A stretch of 50,436 nucleotides of DNA from positions 1 through 50,436 of the forward strand of contig JALOBP010000011.1 of NCBI GenBank assembly GCA_023228295.1. Reading direction: 5' to 3'. Below, piece after piece: positions 1-9,104 of the stretch. Both the position numbers and the translations under genes were made by a program. The notes under the pieces were generated by a model. It did not search any database and was not told the origin of the DNA. It worked only from the letters and a program-made list of their open reading frames with translations. Positions within the stretch are counted from its first letter, which is position 1, and every line of letters begins with the position of its first letter. Origin of the DNA: Methanoregula sp. (GTDB lineage Archaea; Halobacteriota; Methanomicrobia; Methanomicrobiales; Methanospirillaceae).

Positions 1-2
1 CT

Positions 3-71
3 GACCGAGGTGGGCAGGATTTTGATGAGAATGAGATCTCAAATGAGGGCGATTTTTTATCGAATCATTAA
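3..71 (+). CDS. possible 3' end of a gene entering from the left edge
   Basis: A reading frame open from the window edge ends in TAA at 69-71 and would give about 22 residues of acidic, Asp/Glu/Asn-rich sequence (ending SNEGDFLSNH). It stops just before a small inverted repeat at 73-83, which would suit the end of a gene convergent with aglB. The fragment is too short to assign to a family, and another plus frame is also open here, so this could be chance. Confidence 0.25.
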   Translation, partial: DRGGQDFDENEISNEGDFLSNH

Positions 72-72
72 T

Positions 73-106
73 CCCAAATTGGGAGAAGAGCCAAAAAAAG
101 AAATTG
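73..106 (-). terminator. probable aglB transcription terminator
   Basis: Directly downstream of the aglB stop codon the minus strand reads TTTCTTTTTTTGG, a U-rich run typical of archaeal intrinsic termination. It is followed by the inverted repeat CCCAATTTGGG at 73-83, which could also serve a convergent gene from the left. Confidence 0.5.
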
Positions 107-112
107 ATTCCG

Positions 113-2707
113 TTACTGGATTGTCAATCCCTGCATGATGGCAGATTCCGGAACATCAAACTGTCGGCTCGTCCCAACAATCTGGTATTTGCCGGTGGTC
201 TTTACATCATAGGGATTTCCGGTGGTTGAGTAAGGGACGATAAACTCGCCATTGATACTCTCCTGCCGGTATGTAAAGTTCCTTCCCGTGTTGGATATGA
301 TCGGGACTTCAATGATTCCCTCTCCTTTGATATGAGCGCCCTTGACGTATTCGAATGTTTTGACATATTTAATGTCAATCTTGGTGGAATCGAAGACATT
401 TGTGGGCGATTCATGGACAAGACGATAGTGTCTGAGAGCGGGAACGGTATCCAGGGGAGCGATTATTGAAGGGCTCATGATCGCTGCATGGTATCCTGCA
501 GGCGCATCAAGATTGAATGCTTCAACGTTTTGAGATGCTGCGGTTATATTCATTGCAACAGCTGCGGTCATTACCGGCAATGACATCCCGCTTATCTGTG
601 GATCAGCATATTCGACATAATAAACTGTTGATGTGTCCGTCATTGAACCATCGAAATTATGAAGCCGTGAAACGGTCGTCAGGTAGTAATCCTTGATGTT
701 GAGTTGTGTAGTTCGATAATTTGTCTGGCTCTCATCCACCGGTACCAATAATGTCATCTGATAGGGTGTAGTTGCCGCTGTTGAATTATACCATGTTGAC
801 ATTGCCCAGAATTTTCCGCTGTCCATCTCGATATCCGTTATTACATATCTGGTACCTTGTTTGTCTAGGATCGTGTTTGCGATGTTCTCTGATGTAGACA
901 TGAAGTATGCTGCGGCACCGGTTGAACCGGCGACTCCCTGCTGGAACGGGTTGGCATTAGGGATTCTCTTAGATATATACGTGATCATATGGCCATAGTC
1001 CCACCAGGACATAATCCCGTAGGAGTCTTTCGGCGCGATGTAGGTTTCAGGATCATAGGTTTTTAGGTAATCCACGCCCGTATCCGGTGTACTGTTCGCA
1101 ACCCATGTTAGAGATTCGCGCCAGTCCTGGTTCATTTGTATCCCATTGGAATTAGCGCTGGAAAAACTGTACATGAATGAAGCATGGATAAACAATAACG
1201 CCAGAATGGCAGTAATGATGGTAAGTAAGATAAATACAATCTGATAGTCCTTTGGTGCAGAAGTTTTTTTCTGGTGTTTTTTTGACTTTTTTCCTTTCTG
1301 ATCATCATCTGTGGATTTTTCATGTGTGTTATCGGTTTGTGAAGCAGCTCCTGAAGGAGAGATCAATCTGTACATGAGCGGGGCGCCCCTTTCGGCGCAA
1401 AATGAAATACAGACCGCAGAAAGCAATGCGATATTAATCGCGAGATAATATTCGTACCTGATATGCTGCCATGTCGAGAGAAGCATCACAAGTGACCAGA
1501 CCAGGGCAAATATCTGGTGGGGGTGCTCATCACGTAGGTTGTTGTATATCATGACAAGGGTCCCCCCTATCATAAGCAGGAGCCCGTAATTGAATGTGGT
1601 CCAGGCATTATCCATCGTCCATCCGCGGGCCTCCTGTACGGTATCGGTAACTGGAACTTGTCCAAAGAATGCGAAGAGATTTGTGATGAGCAACGTGTAT
1701 ACCTGCGGGCTTGTGATATACAGTATCGCGGCAAGGATGACACCACATCCCAAAAGAGCTGCGGGATACAGGATTTTTTCCTTGCCCTTCAGGTAGACCT
1801 GGATGAAATAGAGCAATCCGGTTCCCGCTATCATGCCGATATATGCATAGATATGCCCAGCGGTATACGCAGAGAGATCCATTCCGGCATTCTTAAGGCC
1901 GAATGACAGCAGGCCTATGATGGCGATGATAAAGATAGTCGCGTTTATGAGAAGGATGTATTCACTGGTCCGGCCTTTGTAAACGTCAATGACGAACTGG
2001 ATCACGGTAAATATCCCGGCGATCATTGCAAAGAGGATCATCGTGGGCATTACAAAGAGGCCAAGCAGATATGCAAAACCAGCAAGGCAGGAGAACAGAA
2101 GCGTCTTTCTGTATGTGGTGAAAACAGTGAGATCGATCTTATGGTCTTTTTCAGAAAGGAGTGCATACATATAAAAAAGACAGAATATCGTGGAAAACAG
2201 AACCTCTGCGATATGATGGTCGATATATCCGTATATTGACCGGTAAAAAAACTGGCCGGATATTATTGCAGTAAACCCTGCGGCAAGAAGCCCGGTCTTC
2301 CAGTCCCCGCATGTTTTTCCTACGTAATACATCACAACGACCGTTGCGGCCCCCATCAGGGGTGGAATGAGAAGAGCAATTCCAATGATTTCAGGGCGGG
2401 TGGATGCTCCGGTGATAATACAACAACCTGCGATGATCAACGGGAACAACGGACCCCAATAAATGCCTGCTCCTCCGGGATACAGGGTCATCGGATCGAA
2501 CCATGCATACTCCAGATTATTGGCAAGCAGCTGCTCAACCTGTCTGAGGTTATAGAGCGGATCATCACTTGCCACCATTGACATGATGTCCGTACTCCCC
2601 ATGTTGAACATTGGCAGGAGCCGGAGCCATAGTGCAAAAATGGTGAAAAATGCAACCAGCCCGACAATCAGAACGGACCGGTATTTTTTAAAACTCACAG
2701 ATTCCAT
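113..2707 (-). CDS. aglB: oligosaccharyltransferase, AglB/STT3 family
   Basis: Membrane enzyme that transfers lipid-linked glycans to Asn in N-glycosylation sequons. The 864-aa length fits the family. The N-terminal half has many hydrophobic segments. An early acidic loop (SDDPLYNLRQ, about residue 47) matches the first catalytic acidic motif, and IDHHIAE near residue 160 is a second acidic loop. The signature WWDYGH at about residue 567 opens the extracellular domain. A Lys-rich stretch near residue 465 separates membrane and soluble parts. The ATG at 2705-2707 is preceded by AAAGGTTGAT as ribosome binding site. It lies downstream of a UDP-GlcNAc operon on the same strand but has its own TATA box. 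The family call is secure; glycan identity cannot be read from the sequence. Confidence 0.93.
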   Translation of the reverse strand: MESVSFKKYRSVLIVGLVAFFTIFALWLRLLPMFNMGSTDIMSMVASDDPLYNLRQVEQLLANNLEYAWFDPMTLYPGGAGIYWGPLFPLIIAGCCIITGASTRPEIIGIALLIPPLMGAATVVVMYYVGKTCGDWKTGLLAAGFTAIISGQFFYRSIYGYIDHHIAEVLFSTIFCLFYMYALLSEKDHKIDLTVFTTYRKTLLFSCLAGFAYLLGLFVMPTMILFAMIAGIFTVIQFVIDVYKGRTSEYILLINATIFIIAIIGLLSFGLKNAGMDLSAYTAGHIYAYIGMIAGTGLLYFIQVYLKGKEKILYPAALLGCGVILAAILYITSPQVYTLLITNLFAFFGQVPVTDTVQEARGWTMDNAWTTFNYGLLLMIGGTLVMIYNNLRDEHPHQIFALVWSLVMLLSTWQHIRYEYYLAINIALLSAVCISFCAERGAPLMYRLISPSGAASQTDNTHEKSTDDDQKGKKSKKHQKKTSAPKDYQIVFILLTIITAILALLFIHASFMYSFSSANSNGIQMNQDWRESLTWVANSTPDTGVDYLKTYDPETYIAPKDSYGIMSWWDYGHMITYISKRIPNANPFQQGVAGSTGAAAYFMSTSENIANTILDKQGTRYVITDIEMDSGKFWAMSTWYNSTAATTPYQMTLLVPVDESQTNYRTTQLNIKDYYLTTVSRLHNFDGSMTDTSTVYYVEYADPQISGMSLPVMTAAVAMNITAASQNVEAFNLDAPAGYHAAIMSPSIIAPLDTVPALRHYRLVHESPTNVFDSTKIDIKYVKTFEYVKGAHIKGEGIIEVPIISNTGRNFTYRQESINGEFIVPYSTTGNPYDVKTTGKYQIVGTSRQFDVPESAIMQGLTIQ

Positions 2708-2746
2708 GAAATCAACCTTTCTTGGGTACTAGGTTTCGGTTAAACT

Positions 2747-2757
2747 CATTAATAAAT
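2747..2757 (-). promoter_or_regulatory. aglB TATA box
   Basis: On the minus strand ATTTATTAATG centred near 2752 would place transcription start near 2726, giving a leader of about 19 nt that holds the AGGTTGAT ribosome binding site of aglB. Confidence 0.45.
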
Positions 2758-2765
2758 ATGGATAA

Positions 2766-2780
2766 AAACCAAAAAAAAAA
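2766..2780 (-). terminator. T-rich terminator between glmS and aglB
   Basis: The minus strand reads T10-GG-T5 here, about 260 nt past the glmS stop and just upstream of the aglB TATA box. This is where a stop of the UDP-GlcNAc operon transcript would be expected. Confidence 0.4.
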
Positions 2781-3037
2781 TGTACTATTTCGAGTTCGAA
2801 ATGGCGTGATTTCACGTCGCCGCAGGATTTTTCGTGGGTAATAACTTTCTGCAGGTAATTTATTGTACCGCTCAGGTACCCTGTTTATGTGGAAAATGAT
2901 CTTTACTGAATCCCCAATGTTATTCGTACTCGATCATAAACCCTTCACATAATATGAGATTGTCTATTCGGGAAATTCGAGCATTACCGGCTCGAAGATT
3001 TGTGCATTTTGTTCAATAATGTTCCTGCCATATTCGT
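2781..3037. other. intergenic region downstream of glmS, no gene seen
   Basis: No credible coding frame or RNA gene was found. The only structure noted is the 16-bp imperfect palindrome ATTTCGAGTTCGAAAT at 2787-2802. The rest would be the 3' untranslated region of the glmS transcript. Confidence 0.4.
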
Positions 3038-4783
3038 TCATTCAACCGTTACACTCTTTGCAAGATTCCTTGGTTTGTCGATGTCACAGCCGAGCGAGAC
3101 TGCCGTGTGGTACGCGAGGAGCTGGAGAACTACGAGTGTAGTGAGCACCTGAACGAACATTGGGGTCTTTGGTAATCCGATGAAGATATCCACGATGTCT
3201 GAAAGCTCGGTATCTGTCCTGCATCCAATCGCAATAACCGGTGCCCCTCTCGCTTTCATCTCTTTGATATTAGAGACCATCACCCCATATGTCTCTCCTG
3301 GCATACAGAGGGCAATGACCGGAGTTTCCTGGGAGAGGAGTGCAAATGGCCCGTGTTTCAGCTCGCCGGCAGCGTACCCTTCTGCATGAATATAAGAGAT
3401 CTCTTTCATCTTCAGCGCGCCTTCGAGACACAGGGGATAAAACGGTCCTCGACCAACATAAAAAATATCTGATGCCCCTTTGCAGAGATTCACTGCATCA
3501 GTAAGATCCATGAGGAGGACTTCCTCGATTGCCTGATGGGCATGCTGGAGGATATCATCACATTTCCTCCCACAAAGGCAGTTAATAACCTGCATCAATA
3601 CTGCGAGTTGCGCCACAAAAGATTTTGTTGCAGCTACACTAATCTCTGGGCCTGCCCGCATGAAGATTGTATTATCCACGGTCCTGCATATCGTGCTTCC
3701 AAGAACATTCGTGATGGCAAGTGTCCTGCAGTTGTGTGTTTTCGCCTGCCGGAGAGCCGCAAGGGTGTCGGCCGTCTCGCCAGACTGGGTAATCCCGATG
3801 ACGAGGTCCTCCACAGGTGGCGGGAAATATTTGAATTCTGATGCATACTCCATCCGGGCCGGGATCCCGCAGGCTCCCTCCAGGAGATACTTGAAGATAA
3901 GACCTGCATGGAAGGAAGATCCGCAAGCAACGACCGTTACCGATTGTGGATTCCGGAGAATCTTTGGCAGGTTGTCCATATCGACTGAGCGGATCGTGTT
4001 ATAGAGTGCCTGAGGCTGTTCGTAAATCTCCTTGAGCATAAAATGCGGGTAACCTCCTTTTTTTACATCCTCCTGTGACCAGTCGATCAATTCTACCGGA
4101 CGGCTTACTGGATTGTTCTTATTGAAAATTTCAATTTTTCCTCGGGTGATGGAGGCAATATCCCCGTCTTCGAGGAAAACCGCCCGTTCAGTATGTTCAA
4201 TGATGGGGGTCATATCGGAAGCGGCAAAATTCTCCCCATCCCCGATCCCGATGACCAGTGGGCTTGCATTTCGTGCCGCTATTAAGCGTTCTTCCGTGAG
4301 CGATATGACCAGAATAGCATATGATCCTTCAAGTAATGGCAAAACTTCCTGAACTGCATCAAGAAGATTGCGTTTCCGGCCGTAGGCCTCCTCGATAAGA
4401 TGAACGATCACTTCCGTGTCCGTTTCAGATTTAAATAAATGTCCCCGGGAGAGCAGTTGACGCCTGAGCTCAGTAAAATTCTCGATGATACCATTATGGA
4501 CAAGAGCAATTTTGCCCGTACAATCTATATGGGGATGGGCATTGGCATCATTGGGAATTCCATGGGTTGCCCACCGGGTATGGCCGACACCTATTTTACC
4601 TTTCAGGAGACTGGCAACCTGCGGATTTTCTGAAATTCGGCCTTTGTGTTTGTCAAGATGAAGGGTGTTATCAAGAGTGGCGATTCCAAATGAGTCGTAG
4701 CCACGATACTCCAGTTTTTTCAGCCCTTCTACGATAATCGGTGCTGCTTCCCGCCGCCCGATATATCCGACAATGCCACACAC
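3038..4783 (-). CDS. glmS: glutamine--fructose-6-phosphate aminotransferase (isomerizing)
   Basis: Makes glucosamine-6-phosphate from fructose-6-phosphate and glutamine, the entry step to UDP-GlcNAc. The N-terminal class II glutaminase domain begins MCGIVGYIG with catalytic Cys2. Two SIS sugar-isomerase domains follow (VVACGSSFHAG near residue 285 and YVGRGPFYPL near 445). The C terminus DKPRNLAKSVTVE is typical of the family, as is the length of 581 aa. The start is GTG at 4781-4783, fixed because Cys must be residue 2, with GGTGAT as ribosome binding site inside the preceding gene. It is the last gene of a four-gene operon, one base after its upstream neighbour. Confidence 0.96.
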   Translation of the reverse strand: MCGIVGYIGRREAAPIIVEGLKKLEYRGYDSFGIATLDNTLHLDKHKGRISENPQVASLLKGKIGVGHTRWATHGIPNDANAHPHIDCTGKIALVHNGIIENFTELRRQLLSRGHLFKSETDTEVIVHLIEEAYGRKRNLLDAVQEVLPLLEGSYAILVISLTEERLIAARNASPLVIGIGDGENFAASDMTPIIEHTERAVFLEDGDIASITRGKIEIFNKNNPVSRPVELIDWSQEDVKKGGYPHFMLKEIYEQPQALYNTIRSVDMDNLPKILRNPQSVTVVACGSSFHAGLIFKYLLEGACGIPARMEYASEFKYFPPPVEDLVIGITQSGETADTLAALRQAKTHNCRTLAITNVLGSTICRTVDNTIFMRAGPEISVAATKSFVAQLAVLMQVINCLCGRKCDDILQHAHQAIEEVLLMDLTDAVNLCKGASDIFYVGRGPFYPLCLEGALKMKEISYIHAEGYAAGELKHGPFALLSQETPVIALCMPGETYGVMVSNIKEMKARGAPVIAIGCRTDTELSDIVDIFIGLPKTPMFVQVLTTLVVLQLLAYHTAVSLGCDIDKPRNLAKSVTVE

Positions 4784-4784
4784 C

Positions 4785-5939
4785 TTATATCACCGAGGAT
4801 CCGTCCGGGATAATCCGCGAGGTGATACGATCCTGCCCCTCTACGGTCACATTATTGCCAAGTATTGAATTCCTGTAAGTTGAAAACGGGCCGCTTACTA
4901 CGGTGTCTCCGAGTATCGCCCCGAATTCTGACAGTATTGCGGTTCCCTCGATCTCCATCAGGCCGGATGCGGTGGATGCAGAGGTGTGATCGGCAAGGCT
5001 GCACCGCTCACCAATGATGGTGTCCATAATCCTCGAATGTGATCCGATTGATGTATCGTCCATGATGAGGGCATCCCCGATCATGGTGAATGGCTCGATG
5101 GTTACCCGCGAGCCGATACTGGTATTGGGCAGGATACAGCAGTTCGGCCCGATCGAACAGTCATTACCAATTACCACTGGCCCGGTAATCACGGTATTAG
5201 GCCCGATGGTAGTTCCTTTTCCGATCCGTACAGGTCCATTGATGATGGTCTGCCGGCTTGCGATCCCTTCACGTGCCGGTGGGAGATTGTGTAACAGGCG
5301 TCGGTTCATTTTCAGAAGGTCCCATGCAAAGATCGCATCCTGCCAGTCATCAGCGGGAACCCCCTGTACCCGGATCCCGTCCTGGATCATTGCTGCAATC
5401 GCATCGGTGAGATCATTACCCCGTATATATGAGAAGATCTCCTTTTTTAATGAGTAGATACCGGTACTGACCATCAGACTCTGGGCATGCTCCGGCTTTT
5501 CAACGATATTCGCGACATACCCGTCCTGTAACATTACCACGCCGAAATTGGAGGGATTCGGGTGCTCCCGTATCAGCATGGCATTTGAAATACCCACAAT
5601 CCGTGCAATGGAATGGGGATCGATATAATTATCCCCGGGAAGAACAAGAAAATCTCCTTTTATCTTCGGCTCTGCACACTGGAGGGCATGAGCGGTGCCG
5701 AGTTGTTTTGGCTGAATTACAACTTCAACCGGAACATCAAGCTGGTTTAAGAACCGGGTGACCTGTTCCTTCCTGTAACCTACGACAACTATGATATCAC
5801 GGATGCCGTTTTTGAGGAGGGCATCAATGACATATTCAATAATCGGACGGTTTGCTACCGGGATCAGTGCTTTTGGCCTGCTCCTGGTCAACGGGCGCAC
5901 CCGTTTTCCCTCTCCTGCTGCTAGAATAACTGCCTGCAT
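4785..5939 (-). CDS. bifunctional sugar-1-phosphate nucleotidyltransferase/acetyltransferase, GlmU-like (copy A)
   Basis: Predicted to work in UDP-GlcNAc synthesis: acetylation of glucosamine-1-phosphate and/or uridylyl transfer. The N terminus carries the nucleotidyltransferase signature LAAGEGKRVRPLTRSRPKAL and a GDN metal-binding region near residue 103. The C-terminal 160 residues are hexapeptide repeats (IGKGTTIGPNTVITGPVVIG and similar) of a left-handed beta-helix. The 384-aa length fits archaeal proteins such as M. jannaschii MJ1101. A strong GAGGAG ribosome binding site precedes the ATG at 5937-5939. The next gene upstream is a paralogue of the same architecture, so division of labour between the two, or different sugar specificity, is likely but unproved. 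Confidence 0.85.
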   Translation of the reverse strand: MQAVILAAGEGKRVRPLTRSRPKALIPVANRPIIEYVIDALLKNGIRDIIVVVGYRKEQVTRFLNQLDVPVEVVIQPKQLGTAHALQCAEPKIKGDFLVLPGDNYIDPHSIARIVGISNAMLIREHPNPSNFGVVMLQDGYVANIVEKPEHAQSLMVSTGIYSLKKEIFSYIRGNDLTDAIAAMIQDGIRVQGVPADDWQDAIFAWDLLKMNRRLLHNLPPAREGIASRQTIINGPVRIGKGTTIGPNTVITGPVVIGNDCSIGPNCCILPNTSIGSRVTIEPFTMIGDALIMDDTSIGSHSRIMDTIIGERCSLADHTSASTASGLMEIEGTAILSEFGAILGDTVVSGPFSTYRNSILGNNVTVEGQDRITSRIIPDGSSVI

Positions 5940-5948
5940 GTTTCTCCT

Positions 5949-7148
5949 CTACCGGATTATTGCCTTGTCTCCAATGCACCCTTCAATGCAGGAATTCGGC
6001 CCGAACATAGCGTTACTTCCGATCAATGTACCGACGTTGACCGAACAGTTGATCCCAAACTGGACATCATCTCCGATAATGGCCCCGAATTTTTTCCTGC
6101 GGGTGTCTTTCCCGCAGACCCTGACCGATGCGTGATCGTGTCGGAGATTTGCGATTTTTGTTCCCGCTCCAAAGTTGCATCCTGAGCCAATGACTGAATC
6201 CCCGACATAATTAAAATGCGGGATTTTTGTCCCGCTCATGATAATGGAATTTTTCAGTTCAGAACAATGCCCGATATGGCAATCATCCCCAATGCTGGTT
6301 GTACCCCGGATATACGCATGCGGTCCGATGCGACAGTTTTTACCGATGATGCAGGGACCTTCAATATACGTGCCGGATTTGATTACGCTCCCTTCACCCA
6401 CGATGACCAATCCGTTGATGGATACACCTTCCTCTATTGTACCCTTATTGTATGGTGTCTGGGACTCCACCAGTGTGGTATTGGCATCGAGCATGTCCCA
6501 CGGATGCCCCACATCCATCCAGTATGACAGGGTGTAGGAATGGAGTTTCCTGTCAGCAATTAATAGTGCCAGGGCGTCAGTGAGCTCAAGTTCTCCTCTG
6601 GGAGAAGGCAATACATGGTCGATAAGATCGAAGATATCTGATGAGAACAGGTATGCCCCTGCATTGATGAGGTTGGATCGGGGGTTTGGGGATTTTTCCT
6701 CAAGGGATGTGATGAGTCCGTCTTGTTCGAGTACAACCCCGAAATCTTTCGGATGATCAGTTGTACTGATACTCATGCATGGCGAGTGTTTGCGGGATAG
6801 GGCAGCGATATCCTCAGATTTGAGGATCATATCCCCGTTGAGGACAAGGAACTTGTCCATCACGAGTTCGCGGGCTGCCCGGACTGCATCCGCTGTCCCG
6901 CTCTGGTGACGCTGTGGTGCATACTCAATATGGATGCCCCATTCCGAACCATCATTAAAGTGTTTTCGTATCTCCCTCTCACCGTACCCTACGACAAAAA
7001 CAAAGTCGGAGATCCCGGCATCGCGGGCGGCGAGGACAAGGTGCTCCATCATCGGCCGGTTAGCAAGCGGGAGCATCACTTTCGGGCGTTTCGCTGTGAG
7101 AGGACGCATCCGCGTCCCCTCCCCCGCCGCGAGAACGACACACTCCAT
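5949..7148 (-). CDS. bifunctional sugar-1-phosphate nucleotidyltransferase/acetyltransferase, GlmU-like (copy B)
   Basis: Same architecture as its downstream neighbour: nucleotidyltransferase signature LAAGEGTRMRPLTAKRPKVM at residues 6-25, a GTADAVR substrate loop near residue 84 and LNGDM near 100. A beta-helix of hexapeptide repeats follows from about residue 245 to the end (IGKNCRIGPHAYIRG, IGDDVQFGINCSVNVG). Its 399 aa make it slightly longer than copy A. It lies 9 bp before copy A and 23 bp after the glmM-like gene, so all are probably co-transcribed. It may be the principal GlcNAc-1-phosphate uridylyltransferase, with copy A using another sugar, or the reverse; sequence alone does not decide. 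Confidence 0.85.
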   Translation of the reverse strand: MECVVLAAGEGTRMRPLTAKRPKVMLPLANRPMMEHLVLAARDAGISDFVFVVGYGEREIRKHFNDGSEWGIHIEYAPQRHQSGTADAVRAARELVMDKFLVLNGDMILKSEDIAALSRKHSPCMSISTTDHPKDFGVVLEQDGLITSLEEKSPNPRSNLINAGAYLFSSDIFDLIDHVLPSPRGELELTDALALLIADRKLHSYTLSYWMDVGHPWDMLDANTTLVESQTPYNKGTIEEGVSINGLVIVGEGSVIKSGTYIEGPCIIGKNCRIGPHAYIRGTTSIGDDCHIGHCSELKNSIIMSGTKIPHFNYVGDSVIGSGCNFGAGTKIANLRHDHASVRVCGKDTRRKKFGAIIGDDVQFGINCSVNVGTLIGSNAMFGPNSCIEGCIGDKAIIR

Positions 7149-7171
7149 ACGTACAGCTATTCCTACAACAT

Positions 7172-8422
7172 TTAAGCAGTTTTCCCCTGCTTTATTCTAT
7201 CTTTTGCCTTTGCCAGCATCTCCTTGGCTTTTTGCAGGGTTTTTCCTTCTGCGGTGATACGAATCTTCGGTTCTGTACCGCTTGCCCGGATCAGATACCA
7301 CCCGTCATCGTCGGAAACCCGAATGCCCTCCGTAGGGCTCGTTGCACCCAGCGCTGTTACTGTTTCCCATACAGTTAGGCTTGCGAATGATTCCCTGAGG
7401 ACGGGGTAGGCTGGCATTGCATCGATCTTTTCTGCCACATTCCATTGGGATGCGATTTCACAGAAGAGTGCTGCGGCGTAAGGGCCATCAGGACACAGTG
7501 AAATTTTCGGGAAGATCCATGCACCCGATGGTTCGCCACCGAAGTCACCCCACGAGAGAAGTTCTTCAGATACATATGCATCTCCAACCGGGGTACGCCT
7601 GACTTCTGCTATCTCATCGATGATCATCGATGCGTCGCTTGTCGTGACCACGCGTTTTGCACCCAGATACTCTGCAAAGAGCATCAGGAGATGGTCCCCC
7701 TCAATATACCTCCCTTTGTTGTCAAAGGCCATCATACGATCTGCATCCCCATCGTGAACTACGGCACAGTCCGCGCCATTTTTCCTGATCATTTTACTGA
7801 TGTATCCAAGATTCTCTTTCAATGGTTCAGATGGACGAGCGAAATGTCCAGAAGGGTCCGCATTCACGGCGACTACCCTAATGCCGGCATCGGTGAGAAG
7901 CGAGGGGCTGATCGTGCATCCGGCACCGTTCCCGCAGTCAAGGATTGCAGTAATCGGTTTCTGAATATGTGTCAGTTTCAGGATCGCTTCCTTATGCGGG
8001 GTCAGGGCATCCGTTCCCAGTTCATGACCCCGATGCCTCCAGTCAGTCCAGTGAGCAGTCTTGAGCAGTTCTTCCATCTCTGCCTGTTGTGGCCGGGTGA
8101 ATGATGATCCATCCGGGTTGAAGAGTTTGAGGCCATTGTATTCTTCCGGATTGTGGGAGGCAGTAATCATGCAGCCTGCGTTTACATTACGGGTATTGTA
8201 TGCAACTGTTGGCGTGGGAACTATCCCGCAGAGATGTGCGATTCCGCCGCTACCAAGAATGCCGGAGACGACCAGGTGTGCCAGCAGGGGACTGGTTGTG
8301 CGAGTGTCCATCCCGACAAGTACATCCTTTGATTGGTATGCAAGTGCCGAACCGACCCTGAGTGCTGTATCGATCAGGACCTGATCGTACTTTCTTCGTA
8401 TCCCCGAGGACCCGAAAAGCAT
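7172..8422 (-). CDS. glmM: phosphoglucosamine mutase-like alpha-D-phosphohexomutase
   Basis: Interconverts hexosamine-6-phosphate and -1-phosphate, linking GlmS to the GlmU-like proteins. The N terminus MLFGSSGIRR is the usual archaeal start, the phosphoserine loop is TASHNPEEYNG with Ser89, and the metal loop DGDADRM is near residue 225. The C-terminal phosphate-binding loop is LIRASGTEPKIRI. At 416 aa it is slightly shorter than the typical 440-450. The position at the head of a glmM-glmU-glmU-glmS operon supports glucosamine specificity over phosphomannomutase, but both activities occur in the family. Transcription probably starts only about 2 nt before the ATG, giving a leaderless message. 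Confidence 0.88.
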   Translation of the reverse strand: MLFGSSGIRRKYDQVLIDTALRVGSALAYQSKDVLVGMDTRTTSPLLAHLVVSGILGSGGIAHLCGIVPTPTVAYNTRNVNAGCMITASHNPEEYNGLKLFNPDGSSFTRPQQAEMEELLKTAHWTDWRHRGHELGTDALTPHKEAILKLTHIQKPITAILDCGNGAGCTISPSLLTDAGIRVVAVNADPSGHFARPSEPLKENLGYISKMIRKNGADCAVVHDGDADRMMAFDNKGRYIEGDHLLMLFAEYLGAKRVVTTSDASMIIDEIAEVRRTPVGDAYVSEELLSWGDFGGEPSGAWIFPKISLCPDGPYAAALFCEIASQWNVAEKIDAMPAYPVLRESFASLTVWETVTALGATSPTEGIRVSDDDGWYLIRASGTEPKIRITAEGKTLQKAKEMLAKAKDRIKQGKTA

Positions 8423-8445
8423 AGGGTGGTATTGGATTGCTCACC

Positions 8446-8455
8446 AAAATATATT
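8446..8455 (-). promoter_or_regulatory. TATA box of the UDP-GlcNAc operon
   Basis: Minus-strand AATATATTTT is centred at about 8450. At the usual archaeal spacing of about 26 nt, transcription begins near 8424, two bases before the glmM ATG (8420-8422), so the transcript is probably leaderless. No ribosome binding site is visible. Confidence 0.5.
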
Positions 8456-8495
8456 ACCGCTTTTCAAGGCCAGGGACTGCTGCAAAAGAGTGGTG

Positions 8496-9104
8496 TCAGC
8501 TCATTCCGTACGGGCACCAGTGTTCGAGTTCGTTCAGTCGTGCAATACCTGCTGTTGACGGACCGATACAGAGGATCCTTGTTTTTTTTGTATATTGCTC
8601 GATGATATCTCCGGCACTCTGCTCAATAAGCCCCTCTCCACCAATCAGGATTACATCTGCGGCGGAGGGATTTGTCGTGATACACATGCCTGTCAATGAT
8701 TCGAGAGAGTGTATGGTGCCCACTATGAAGACCTGCTTTCCAACTAACCCGGCTGCCAGATCCTTTCCGCAGGCGTCGTGTGAAGACCCGGCGCATGGGT
8801 TGAGGGTACGTGCAAAGCAGAAGAATCCGGCAGCGACATTGACAATCGCACTGGCTGCCCCTCTTACCTGCTGGGTATCAAGCGGTGCTCCGAACATGAA
8901 GGAAATTTTTGTGCAGGCCCGGATCGGGTCGAACGTGGTGAACACACCCCGTTTTTCCCCGAACTCTGCGATCATACAGGCACCCCTTTCATATCGGCAG
9001 TTTACCGTATCCGGGTCGACATCCAGCCGAACTCCGCTGTCAGAACAGCCGGAATGTTCGAGTAACGTTTCAAGTTTTTTTACCGATTCAATTACAATGT
9101 CCAT
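8496..9104 (-). CDS. conserved protein of unknown function, possible DUF364-like C-terminal domain
   Basis: A 202-aa protein I do not firmly recognise. The first half is Cys-containing (GCSDSG, CRYERGACM, IRACTK, CFARTLNPCAG, HDACGK). The second half looks like a Rossmann-type fold (GKQVFIVGTIHSLESL, then ADVILIGGEGLI, then ILCIGPSTAGIARL). The GPST motif near the end resembles heavy-metal-chelation (DUF364-type) domains, which suggests but does not prove a metal- or cofactor-related role. It follows the cyclase-family gene with no spacer and is the last gene of the suf-pcm operon. Confidence 0.6.
   Translation of the reverse strand: MDIVIESVKKLETLLEHSGCSDSGVRLDVDPDTVNCRYERGACMIAEFGEKRGVFTTFDPIRACTKISFMFGAPLDTQQVRGAASAIVNVAAGFFCFARTLNPCAGSSHDACGKDLAAGLVGKQVFIVGTIHSLESLTGMCITTNPSAADVILIGGEGLIEQSAGDIIEQYTKKTRILCIGPSTAGIARLNELEHWCPYGMS

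Noticed and set aside
2787..2802. ATTTCGAGTTCGAAAT resembling a tRNA T-arm
   Set aside because: No acceptor, D-arm or anticodon structure can be placed around it.
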